64,000 nucleotides of DNA from Pseudomonas viridiflava (lineage in GTDB: Bacteria > Pseudomonadota > Gammaproteobacteria > Pseudomonadales > Pseudomonadaceae). Below, piece by piece: positions 34,708 through 43,187 of this stretch. The notes under the pieces were generated by a model, which was not told the DNA's origin, did no database searches, and saw only the letters and a program-made list of their open reading frames with translations. The position numbers and the translations under genes are program-made. The stretch lies in contig NZ_RBTP01000069.1 of assembly GCF_003702045.1 (NCBI RefSeq), positions 95,749-159,748 on the forward strand, written 5' to 3'. Within the stretch, counting starts at the first letter, position 1, and each line of letters starts with the position of its first letter.

Positions 34708-36201
34708 ATGTCGCTGGCCATTGTCCATAGTCGTGCCCAGGTCGGGGTTGAAGCCCCGGCGGTTACTGTCGAAGCGCATCTGGCCAACGGCCTGCCCACG
34801 CTGACGCTGGTGGGGTTGCCCGAGGGGGCGGTCAAGGAGAGCAAGGACCGGGTGCGCAGTGCCATTCTCAATTCCGGGCTGGATTTTCCGGCGCGGCGTA
34901 TCACGCTCAATCTGGCGCCTGCCGATTTGCCCAAGGATGGCGGTCGATTTGATCTGGCGATCGCGCTGGGTCTGCTGGCGGCCAGCGGGCAGGTGCCGTT
35001 GACGGCGTTGCAGGATGTCGAGTGTCTCGGGGAGCTGGCGCTGTCGGGCGGGATACGGCCGATTCAGGGTGTGCTGCCCGCTGCGTTGGCGGCGCGTGCG
35101 GCGGAGCGGACGTTGATCGTGCCGGCGGTGAATGCCGAAGAGGCGTGTCTGGCGTCGGGTTTGCGGGTCATCGCTGCGAATCATCTGCTGGAGCTGGTGG
35201 CGCATTTCAACGGACGCACGCCCATTACGCCTTATCAATCCAGCGGGTTGTTGCATCAGTCCAAACCTTATCCGGACCTCAGCGAAGTGCAGGGGCAGAC
35301 GGCTGCCAAGCGTGCATTGGTGGTGGCTGCGGCCGGGGCGCATAACCTGCTGTTCAGCGGCCCGCCAGGCACCGGCAAAACGCTGCTCGCCAGCCGTCTG
35401 CCCGGTTTGTTGCCGCCGCTGGATGAGTACGAAGCGCTGGAAGTCGCAGCGATTCAGTCGGTCGCCAGTCAGGTTCCGCTGACGAGTTGGCCCCAGCGTC
35501 CATTCAGACAACCCCATCACTCGGCATCAGGACCGGCGTTGGTTGGTGGTGGCAGTCGTCCTCAGCCCGGCGAGATCACATTGGCGCACCACGGCGTTCT
35601 GTTCCTGGATGAGTTGCCGGAGTTCGACCGGCGCGTGCTGGAGGTTTTGCGCGAGCCACTGGAATCCGGCCATATCGTGATTTCCCGCGCGCGGGATCGG
35701 GTGCGGTTTCCAGCGCGTTTTCAGTTGGTCGCGGCGATGAATCCGTGCCCGTGCGGTTATCTGGGTGAGCCGACGGGCCGCTGCCGCTGCTCGACCGAGC
35801 AGGTGCAGCGTTACCGCAACAAACTGTCCGGCCCGCTGCTGGACCGTATCGACCTGCACCTGACCGTCGCACGTGAAACCACCTCGCTCAATCCCGGCCC
35901 GCAGACCGGTGACACCACTGCCAGTGCAGCCGCCATCGTCGCACAGGCCCGCGACCGACAGAATCGACGTCAGGGCTGCGCCAATGCGTTCCTCGACCTT
36001 CCGGCATTGCGGCAGCATTGTGCGCTGTCGAGTGTGGATGAGACGTGGCTGGAAACCGCATGCGAGCGTTTGACGCTGTCACTGCGCTCGGCGCATCGGT
36101 TGTTGAAAGTCGCGCGGACCCTGGCGGATCTTGAGCAGGTGGAGGCGATCAATCGTGGTCATCTGGCGGAGGCGTTGCAGTATCGGCCTGTGAGTAATTA
36201 G
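34708..36201 (+). CDS. YifB/ComM family Mg-chelatase-like AAA+ ATPase
   Basis: A 497-residue AAA+ protein. An N-terminal Lon-protease-like S5 fold (residues 1-165, LVGLPEGAVKESKDRVR) precedes the ATPase core with Walker A GPPGTGKT at 218-225, Walker B LFLDELPEF and the PFRQPHHSAS segment. A C-terminal Mg_chelatase_C domain contains RAHRLLKVARTLADLE near the end. ComM is a branch-migration helicase that helps natural transformation; the family is widespread in non-competent bacteria. AAGGA precedes ATG 34708. Confidence 0.92.
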   Translation: MSLAIVHSRAQVGVEAPAVTVEAHLANGLPTLTLVGLPEGAVKESKDRVRSAILNSGLDFPARRITLNLAPADLPKDGGRFDLAIALGLLAASGQVPLTALQDVECLGELALSGGIRPIQGVLPAALAARAAERTLIVPAVNAEEACLASGLRVIAANHLLELVAHFNGRTPITPYQSSGLLHQSKPYPDLSEVQGQTAAKRALVVAAAGAHNLLFSGPPGTGKTLLASRLPGLLPPLDEYEALEVAAIQSVASQVPLTSWPQRPFRQPHHSASGPALVGGGSRPQPGEITLAHHGVLFLDELPEFDRRVLEVLREPLESGHIVISRARDRVRFPARFQLVAAMNPCPCGYLGEPTGRCRCSTEQVQRYRNKLSGPLLDRIDLHLTVARETTSLNPGPQTGDTTASAAAIVAQARDRQNRRQGCANAFLDLPALRQHCALSSVDETWLETACERLTLSLRSAHRLLKVARTLADLEQVEAINRGHLAEALQYRPVSN

Positions 36202-36431
36202 TACAGGCAAAATCAAAAGCTGGCCAGTCCCAAGCGCTTGTCAGTACGGGAGGAATCGGCCGACAGCCAAAACGGATATCCGCCGCCCCACAGCCTTGAT
36301 TTCAACGGCAAGCTAAGCTTTTACCTGATGCCATTTGACGCCGTGTACAGCCGGTTTCTGATAGTGATGAACTTGAGTTCTATCGTGACGATCTACGCAA
36401 GAGGCTTCAAAAGACAAATCGGGATGTCTGG
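36202..36431 (+). other. Non-coding or decayed region upstream of the 36432 small ORF
   Basis: No confident gene. One plus frame from 36238 reads SVREESADSQNGYPPPHSLD then NGKLSFYLMPFDAVYSRF. A different frame from about 36360 reads DSDELEFYRDDLRKRLQKTN and runs into the 54-residue ORF at 36432. The frame switch with protein-like composition on both sides suggests a frameshifted remnant, but homology is not known. Confidence 0.3.
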
Positions 36432-36596
36432 ATGTACCGAGCAACCCTTGCCATGCTGCTGATCTGTTCAGGAGCGTTCATTTGCAGCGCCCTGCAGTAT
36501 CACCCTCCACAAATGCTTACTGTGGCGTCCGCCATTTCGCCCACGGGTACGCCATTGGCACCGTTCATTACTGTGCAATTCGAGCCTGAAGGATAG
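36432..36596 (+). CDS. Small membrane/exported ORF, possible gene remnant
   Basis: A 54-residue open frame: MYRATLAMLLICSGAFICSA looks like a signal peptide or membrane anchor, followed by a short tail ending in ITVQFEPEG. It has only a weak purine stretch upstream. The open frame extends about 30 codons further upstream without a good start, into charged sequence (FYRDDLRKRLQKTNRDVW). It could be the C-terminal part of a damaged gene with a membrane-anchored tail. Family unknown. Confidence 0.35.
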   Translation: MYRATLAMLLICSGAFICSALQYHPPQMLTVASAISPTGTPLAPFITVQFEPEG

Positions 36597-36630
36597 AGCC
36601 TGCTTTTAACGCTCGAAACGGACACCTAAA

Positions 36631-36661
36631 GAACATGCCGGTGCAAAGCACCGGCATGTTC
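36631..36661 (-). terminator. Strong hairpin downstream of the chemoreceptor gene
   Basis: GAACATGCCGGTGC, loop AAA, GCACCGGCATGTTC is a 14-bp perfect stem. On the minus strand it is followed by TTTAGG. It lies 27 bp past the chemoreceptor stop and likely terminates that transcript. Confidence 0.7.
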
Positions 36662-36687
36662 ACATCAGGAATAACGCAAGTTACACC

Positions 36688-38664
36688 TCACCGAAACCGA
36701 TCAACCTCTTTACGCAACTCACCCGCCAACGAATTCAGCTCTTCAGCCGTAATGGCCAGATTTGAAACCACTTGGCGCTGCTCACTGTTGGTCATTGCAA
36801 TGCTTTGCAGGTTGCTGCTGAGCATGGTGGCGGTGCTGCTCTGCTCTTGGGTCGCGGTGGTAATGGCTGCGAACTGATGGCCGGCGGAGCGGCTTTGTTC
36901 GTCGATCTGGGCCAGGGCCGAGGCAACCTTTGAGTTGAGCGACAGGCCTTCCTGCATGAGCACGTTGCCTTGTTGCATGGTGCTGATGGCGTTGCCGGTT
37001 TCCTGCTGGATGCTGGCGATCATGACGGAGATTTCGTCGGTGGCCTTACGGGTACGCGAAGCCAGGCTGCGGACTTCATCGGCGACCACGGCAAAGCCGC
37101 GTCCTTGCTCACCGGCGCGTGCGGCCTCAATGGCGGCGTTGAGGGCCAGCAAGTTGGTCTGGTCGGCAATCGAGGTGATCACACCGACGATGCTGCCGAT
37201 TTCCTGCGAGCGCTGGCCCAAGGTGTCGATCACGGTCGCGGTGCTGCTCAGCGAGGTGGCAATTTGTTGCAGCGACGAGGACGCTTCCTCCATCGAGGTA
37301 CGGCCAATGCGGGTCTGTTGTGCGTTTTCCTGCGCCAACCGCTCGGTGTTGCCCATGTTGTCGGCAATATTCATCGACGTTGCACTGAACTCTTCAACCG
37401 CGCCGGCCATGCTGGTGATTTCGCCGGACTGCTGCTCCATGCCTTCGTAAGCACCACCGGACAGGCCGGACAAGGCGTGGGCACGGGTGCTCACTTCCTG
37501 AGCGGCGGTGCGGATGTGCGACACCATCGAAGAAAGCGCTTCGCTCATCTTGTTGAAGCTGCCCGACAACTGACCGATTTCGTCGTTGCTGGTGATGTTC
37601 AGGCGCACGCTCAGGTTGCCCGCACCCAGTTCGTCGGCCTGGCGGACCAGTTCGGAAAGCGGACGCAGTTTGCTGCGCAGCAGCCAGATGGCGCTGATGA
37701 CGGCAATGAGCATGGCCAGCAGGCTGCCGATGGCCAGCTGGGTGCCGACGTCCCAGGTCACGGCGCTGATTTCATCGCCAGGCATGCTGGCAATGACGGT
37801 CCAGGGGCCGCCCGAAAACGGCTGGCCGACGCTGTAGAAGTCTTGAGCACCGTCATTCCAGAACTGCGCCTTGCCCGGTTTGCTGGCCAGATCGGCCACC
37901 GCTTTGGCCGCGCTTTCAGGGGACTGAATGCCGGCAGGCGGGACGAGCCAGGCGCCTTTATCGTCCAGCAACGCCAGCGAACCAGTGGTGCCGATGCGAA
38001 AGTTCTTCAGGTCATCAAACTGGGTTTTTTGCGCGTCGGTGTAGTCGAAGCCCACGAACAGCGCGGCGATGATCTTGCCGCTGCTGTCGCGAACCGGGCT
38101 GTACTGGGTCATGTAATAGCGGTCGAAAAGCACCGCTTTACCGACATAGCCTTGGCCGGACATCAGGCGTTCATACGCGGGGGCCTTGCGATCCAGCAGC
38201 GTGCCAATGGCGCGAGTGCCGTCCTGCTTGCTCAGCGAGGTGCTGATGCGGATGAAGTCATCGCCGCTGCGCACGAAAATAGTGGCCACACCGGCAGTCA
38301 GCCGACGGAACTCGTCCACTTCGGTGAAGTCATTATTGAGCGCCGTATCACGCAGGAACAGGCCGGGGGTCTGAGTCCCCGCCACCGTGACCGGTTTGTC
38401 GCTCTGCAGCGTCAGGCCGACAGAAAAGCGTTTTTCGAACAACCCGCTCAGGCGCTGCGTGCTGTCACGCAGGGTGCTGTGAAAGGTGTTCAACTGATCG
38501 GCGAGCAGCCGTGCTTCACTGGACATGTGCTCTTCGCGAATGACCAGATTGGACGCGTCCAGGGACCTCAACGCGAACAGCGTGCTGCCACTGATGACAA
38601 CTGCCAGGATTACTGCCAGAGCGATACCGAGTTGCGTAGCAATCCGGGTACGAGGCTTGGACAT
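36688..38664 (-). CDS. Methyl-accepting chemotaxis protein with Cache sensor domain
   Basis: A 658-residue chemoreceptor. TM1 lies near residues 10-32, a periplasmic Cache-type ligand-binding domain near 33-300, TM2 near 310-330, then HAMP and a long cytoplasmic coiled-coil signalling domain with the conserved hairpin tip NLLALNAAIEAARAGEQGRGFAVVADEVRSLA. The C-terminus (ELRKEVDRFR) has no CheR-tethering pentapeptide. GGAGC precedes ATG 38664. Ligand unknown; the sensor retains the single-Cache YYMTQYSPVRDSSGKIIAALFVG pattern. Confidence 0.93.
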   Translation of the reverse strand: MSKPRTRIATQLGIALAVILAVVISGSTLFALRSLDASNLVIREEHMSSEARLLADQLNTFHSTLRDSTQRLSGLFEKRFSVGLTLQSDKPVTVAGTQTPGLFLRDTALNNDFTEVDEFRRLTAGVATIFVRSGDDFIRISTSLSKQDGTRAIGTLLDRKAPAYERLMSGQGYVGKAVLFDRYYMTQYSPVRDSSGKIIAALFVGFDYTDAQKTQFDDLKNFRIGTTGSLALLDDKGAWLVPPAGIQSPESAAKAVADLASKPGKAQFWNDGAQDFYSVGQPFSGGPWTVIASMPGDEISAVTWDVGTQLAIGSLLAMLIAVISAIWLLRSKLRPLSELVRQADELGAGNLSVRLNITSNDEIGQLSGSFNKMSEALSSMVSHIRTAAQEVSTRAHALSGLSGGAYEGMEQQSGEITSMAGAVEEFSATSMNIADNMGNTERLAQENAQQTRIGRTSMEEASSSLQQIATSLSSTATVIDTLGQRSQEIGSIVGVITSIADQTNLLALNAAIEAARAGEQGRGFAVVADEVRSLASRTRKATDEISVMIASIQQETGNAISTMQQGNVLMQEGLSLNSKVASALAQIDEQSRSAGHQFAAITTATQEQSSTATMLSSNLQSIAMTNSEQRQVVSNLAITAEELNSLAGELRKEVDRFR

Positions 38665-38845
38665 AGAAGCTCCATACCGAATGATTCGGGCCGCTCCCTG
38701 GCTCATCATTCAGCAAACGTTAGTTGGGTGTTAGTCCGTCTTGGGCAGACGGTTCTCAGGCAGTGCTTCGGCCACCCAAGATGATACTTGAGTCATTCAG
38801 GTGGTCATTGGTAAACGATGGCATTTTCGCACTACGCGAGGTTAA

Positions 38846-39766
38846 TTAGTGCAAAATTTCAACTAACGGTAGCTCCATCGCGTTAACTTCTGCCTGTAAA
38901 AAGTCGCTGAGACGCCGCAACCGCTCTACACCGGGCCTTGTACGCGGCCACACCAAGTAATAATTTTCTCCGCTGGCAACCGCCGTTCGCCACGGCAGGC
39001 TCAATCTCGCCTGCGCAACGTCCTCAGCGACCATCAGCAAATCCCCCATCGACACGCCATAACCCCGCGCCGCAGCAATCATTCCCAGTTCAAGGGTGTC
39101 GAACACTTGGCCGCCCTTGAGCGAGACCTTGTCTGTCAAACCCATCCGGTGCAACCAGGTCCGCCAATCGCGACGATCCGGGGTGGGGTGAAGCAATTCG
39201 GCCTTGGCTAGACGCTCGACATTCCACGGAGGGTCTTGCAACAGAGTCGGAGCGCCCACGGGGATCAGCCATTCCGGAAACAACAGGGTCGCTTCCCAGT
39301 CAGCCGGAAAGTGACCATGACTGAGCAGAATCGCGCAGTCGAAGGGCTCCTGCGCAAAGTCCACGGCGTCGATGTCCATCCACGCGCTGGTCAGTTGCAC
39401 ATCGTTGCCCACCTGCAAATGACGAAAGCGGCTGAGCCGCGCCAGCAACCAGCGCATCGTCAATGTGGACGGTGCCTTCATGCGTAAAACGCCTTCTTCC
39501 GTCTGCAAGGTACTGCACGCCCTCTCCAGAGCCAGAAAGCCGTCCCGCACCCCCGGCAACAACGCCCGAGCCGATTCCGTGAGTTGCACATTACGGCCGT
39601 TACGCTGAAACAGACGGCAGGCGAAATGCTCTTCCAGGGTGCGAATATGGCGGCTGACCGCACTTTGGGTAATGGACAGTTCTTCCGCCGCACGGGTGAA
39701 TGAGGCGTGCCGGGCCGCAGCTTCGAATGCACGCAGCGCATAAAGAGGAGGGAGACGACGAGACAT
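38846..39766 (-). CDS. LysR-type transcriptional regulator, GcvA-like
   Basis: A 306-residue LTTR. The N-terminal winged HTH (PLYALRAFEAAARHASFTRAAEELSITQSAVSRHIRTLEEHF) is followed by the effector-binding periplasmic-binding-like domain. The opening SRRLPPLYALRAFEAAARH is typical of the GcvA/AmpR subgroup. GAGGAGGGAGACG precedes ATG 39766. It is divergent from norM (155 bp), so norM is a candidate target, although effectors cannot be told from sequence. Confidence 0.9.
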   Translation of the reverse strand: MSRRLPPLYALRAFEAAARHASFTRAAEELSITQSAVSRHIRTLEEHFACRLFQRNGRNVQLTESARALLPGVRDGFLALERACSTLQTEEGVLRMKAPSTLTMRWLLARLSRFRHLQVGNDVQLTSAWMDIDAVDFAQEPFDCAILLSHGHFPADWEATLLFPEWLIPVGAPTLLQDPPWNVERLAKAELLHPTPDRRDWRTWLHRMGLTDKVSLKGGQVFDTLELGMIAAARGYGVSMGDLLMVAEDVAQARLSLPWRTAVASGENYYLVWPRTRPGVERLRRLSDFLQAEVNAMELPLVEILH

Positions 39767-39921
39767 GCGCTGCGTTCCTGAGGTGTAGATCGGCCACTGT
39801 ACTGCAAATGCTCGCATGAGTTTAAGTCATGCTGAGCATCGATTTTATCGCTTTGTGCTTATTGCGTTAAATGCCGAGAATTGGCGGCTCATCCGTTCCT
39901 CTTCCGTAGAGCATCGCCACC

Positions 39922-41304
39922 ATGCAACAGCCCGCCCTCAAAGAACTCTGGATCATCCTGCGCCTGGCCGGGCCGCTGATTGCCTCGCAGATGGCTCATA
40001 TGCTGATGGTGTTCACCGATACCGTTATGATGGGCAAGATCGGCCCCGAAGCCTTGGCGGGCGGCGGCCTTGGCGCGGCCACGTACAACTTCATCTCGTT
40101 TTTCTGCGTAGGAGTGATGGCGGCGGTTGGCACCCTGGTGTCGATACGTCATGGGGCCGGTGACACCGAGGGCGCTACCCGATTGACCCAAGCCGGGCTC
40201 TGGCTGGCCTGGGGCATGGCATTGGTGGCGGCGCTGATTCTGTGGAATCTGGAACCTATCCTGCTGCAGTTCGGCCAGGCCGAAGCCAACGTACACATGG
40301 CGGCTCAATTTCTGATCACCCTCCCACTGGCGCTGCCCGGCCTGCTCAGTTTCATGGCCCTGCGCGGCTTCACCAGCGCGCTTGGGCGGGCGCGGCCGGT
40401 GATGATCATCAGCCTGATCGGCGCCGTCGCTAACTACGCGCTCAATTACGTATTGATTCACCAATGGTTCGGTTTGCCCAACCTGGGCCTGATGGGCATC
40501 GGGCTGGTCACGGCCATCGTCACCAACTGCATGGCACTGGCGCTTGCCTGGCACGTCGGGCGGCACCCAGCCTACGCGGCGTACCCGATTCGCAAAGGGT
40601 TGTCGAAGCTGTCACGCAGCCATCTGGCCGAGCTGTGGCGTCTGGGTCTGCCCATTGGCGGGACCTATGCGGTGGAGGTCGGGCTGTTCACGTTCGCCGC
40701 GTTTTGCATGGGCGCGATGGGCAGCACCCAGATGGCCGCTCACCAGATCGCGCTGCAGACCGTTTCAATGGCCTTCATGGTGCCGGTCGGGATTTCCTAC
40801 GCGGTCACCATGCGCATCGGCCAGCACTATGGCGCAGGCAACATGCTCATGGCCCGCACCGCCGGGCGTCTGGGGATTGGTTTCGGCGGCACCGTGATGC
40901 TGCTGTTCGGTCTGCTGTTCTGGCTGGCACCGCATCAGATCATCGGGCTGTTTCTCGACATCAATGACCCGGCGTTCGCCGAGATCGTTGTGATGGCCGT
41001 CCAACTGCTGGCCATCGCGGCCTGGTTCGAATTCTTCGACGGCACGCAAACCATTGCAATGGGCGCGATTCGTGGTCTCAAGGACGCCCGCACGACCTTT
41101 CTGGTCGGTCTGATCTGCTATTGGCTGATCGCGGCACCTGCCGCATGGCTGCTGGGTTTTTCCGCCGACGGTGGCGCGCCAGGCGTATGGTGGGGGTTGG
41201 CGCTGGGCCTGCTCTGCTCGGCAGTGGCATTGACCGGTGCCTTTGAGTGGAAAACCGCAAGGCTGTTGCGCAAACAGCCTGTCGGCGAAGCCGTGCCGGG
41301 CTGA
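39922..41304 (+). CDS. norM: MATE-family multidrug efflux protein NorM
   Basis: A 460-residue, 12-helix MATE transporter that exports cationic drugs by Na+/H+ antiport. The first helix region (GPLIASQMAHMLMVFTDTVMMGKIGPEALAGGGLG) and the seventh-helix GLPIGGTYAVEVGLF...MAAHQIALQTVSMAFMVPVG are family motifs. It starts at ATG 39922, divergent from a LysR gene and convergent with the GGDEF-EAL gene with only 3 bp between. Confidence 0.92.
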   Translation: MQQPALKELWIILRLAGPLIASQMAHMLMVFTDTVMMGKIGPEALAGGGLGAATYNFISFFCVGVMAAVGTLVSIRHGAGDTEGATRLTQAGLWLAWGMALVAALILWNLEPILLQFGQAEANVHMAAQFLITLPLALPGLLSFMALRGFTSALGRARPVMIISLIGAVANYALNYVLIHQWFGLPNLGLMGIGLVTAIVTNCMALALAWHVGRHPAYAAYPIRKGLSKLSRSHLAELWRLGLPIGGTYAVEVGLFTFAAFCMGAMGSTQMAAHQIALQTVSMAFMVPVGISYAVTMRIGQHYGAGNMLMARTAGRLGIGFGGTVMLLFGLLFWLAPHQIIGLFLDINDPAFAEIVVMAVQLLAIAAWFEFFDGTQTIAMGAIRGLKDARTTFLVGLICYWLIAAPAAWLLGFSADGGAPGVWWGLALGLLCSAVALTGAFEWKTARLLRKQPVGEAVPG

Positions 41305-41307
41305 ACC

Positions 41308-42981
41308 TCAGGAGGATGCCGGGTAGCTGGAAGCCTCGCCGCGGCCTGCGTCCGATTTCAGCCAGGCGACCAGTTCCGGCAGTGGCAACGGTCGACTGAT
41401 CAGATAGCCCTGCACCTGATCACACGCGAAACCGCGCAACAGCGCAAGCTGTCCGGGGGTTTCAACGCCTTCGGCCACCACATCCAGACTCAGGTTGTGC
41501 GCCAGATTGATCATGGCGTGCACCAGCTTGCGGTTCTCCTCGCGGGTTTCCATTTCGCTGACAAAACTCTTGTCGATCTTGAGCAGCGCGATCGGCAGGC
41601 TGTTGAGGTGCATGAACGACGAATAGCCGGTGCCAAAGTCATCCAGCGAAAAGCGCACGCCCAGCCTTCCAAGGGCGTCCATCGTCTGCCGGACCTGGTC
41701 GCTGCGGCGCATCACAGCGGTTTCGGTCAGTTCGAACTCCAGCCAGTGGGCGTCGACGTTGTGCTGGACGATCAGGCGATTGAGAGTCGCCAAAAGCTGG
41801 CTGTCCTGAAACTGCCGGAACGACAGGTTGATTGCCATGTGCAGCGGCGCAAAACCCTGTTCACGTAGCGCCTGCATGTCGCTCAACGCGCGAAAAATGA
41901 CCCAGTAACCCAACGGCACGATCAGCCCGCTCTGCTCGGCAAGCGGCACGAATTCGTTAGGCGACAGCAGCCCTCGCTCGGGATGGCGCCAACGCACCAG
42001 CGCTTCCAGGCCCACGACCCGGCCCGTGCTCAGGCACAGGCGCGGCTGGTAGTGCAGCTCCATCTCGTCCCGTCGCAGGCCACGGCGCAGCTCGCCTTCC
42101 AGATCGGCCAGGCTGCGGGCGTTGCGGTTGATGCGTTCGTCGAACAGATGGAAGGTGCAGCCGTGCAGGCTTTTGGCCTGGCGCATCGCGATGTGCGCGT
42201 GCCACATCAGCGAGTCGGCGCCCGCACCGGCTCGTGAATGCGCGATGCCCAGGCTGCAGCCCAGCAGCAGGCTTTCACCGTCCACCCAATAAGGCTCGGA
42301 CAGCGCGTCGGTAATGCGCTCTGCGACTTCGATGGCGCGCTCTGCGGCTTGCCGGGTATCAATCAACAGCGCGAACTCGTCGCCGCCCAGTCTGGCGATC
42401 TGGTCACCTGCCTGAAGTTGATTCTTGACCCGCGCCACCACCTGCAGGATCAGCCGGTCACCGGCCTGATACCCCAGCGAGTCGTTGGTACGCCGAAAAT
42501 TGTCCAGGTCCAGATGCCCAAGCGCCAGGTCGCCGCCATCCGCAAGGCGCGAGGCGAGCATGGCCTGAAAACCCTGCCGATTGGCGATGCCGGTTAGCGT
42601 GTCCTGCCCCGCCAGCCGCTGAAGAGTCTGCTCCAGGCGATTGCGCTCACGAACATGCCGCAGGCACCGACGCAGGGTATCGTCAGTCAGTGCGCCGCGT
42701 ACCAGCCAGTCATTGACACCGGACAGTCCGACGAGCGGCTCCTCTTCAAGCAGCACCACCATCGGCAAGGTGCAACTGCCAGTAGGCGGCTGCAAGCCAG
42801 GGGTCGTGAGCAGTACCGTGTTGCGGTCGTTGCCGTATTGGGTGCTGAACGCCTGCCAATCGGCACCGTGCAGCAGCGTTACCGCAGCGCCCGGATCGTT
42901 CAGACAGCCGCTCAGCAGCGTCTGCCAGTACGGCTCTTGTGCGAGCAAAAGCAACCGCAAGGGTTCGACAGGCGTAGGCAA
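41308..42981 (-). CDS. GGDEF-EAL cyclic-di-GMP enzyme (ProE-like)
   Basis: A 557-residue cytosolic protein. Residues 1-115 are a degenerate receiver-like domain with no clear phospho-Asp. The diguanylate cyclase domain has GGDEF (199-203) in RLGGDEFALL, but the inhibitory I-site RxxD is replaced by QAGD. The phosphodiesterase domain has EAL (326-328), NLSFRQF, ELTETAVM, DDFGTGYSSF, KIDKSFV and VAEGVET, all catalytic residues present. Position next to norM and rep corresponds to P. aeruginosa PA5295 (ProE), a strong phosphodiesterase. Start is TTG 42981 with AGGAAG upstream. Confidence 0.92.
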   Translation of the reverse strand: MPTPVEPLRLLLLAQEPYWQTLLSGCLNDPGAAVTLLHGADWQAFSTQYGNDRNTVLLTTPGLQPPTGSCTLPMVVLLEEEPLVGLSGVNDWLVRGALTDDTLRRCLRHVRERNRLEQTLQRLAGQDTLTGIANRQGFQAMLASRLADGGDLALGHLDLDNFRRTNDSLGYQAGDRLILQVVARVKNQLQAGDQIARLGGDEFALLIDTRQAAERAIEVAERITDALSEPYWVDGESLLLGCSLGIAHSRAGAGADSLMWHAHIAMRQAKSLHGCTFHLFDERINRNARSLADLEGELRRGLRRDEMELHYQPRLCLSTGRVVGLEALVRWRHPERGLLSPNEFVPLAEQSGLIVPLGYWVIFRALSDMQALREQGFAPLHMAINLSFRQFQDSQLLATLNRLIVQHNVDAHWLEFELTETAVMRRSDQVRQTMDALGRLGVRFSLDDFGTGYSSFMHLNSLPIALLKIDKSFVSEMETREENRKLVHAMINLAHNLSLDVVAEGVETPGQLALLRGFACDQVQGYLISRPLPLPELVAWLKSDAGRGEASSYPASS

Positions 42982-43187
42982 TCTAACTTCCTAAGTTCAA
43001 AGGAAAAAACGATGGTCGCGCTCTCTCGGGAACGCGACGAATACACTTCTCTTCGCGCCGCGGCGCAAATGTAACAAAAACGAAGAAATTAGATAGCGGT
43101 TACGACCTTTCTACGATGATCGCCGCATGAAACCTGCGGGCCTGCTAAAATGCCCGACCTTTTCGCAAGCGACGTTTTCAGACCCCC

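Noticed and set aside
36970..38784. A 604-codon plus-strand frame
   Set aside because: It is antisense to the chemoreceptor gene; its His/Gln/Gly-rich composition is typical of an antisense shadow.
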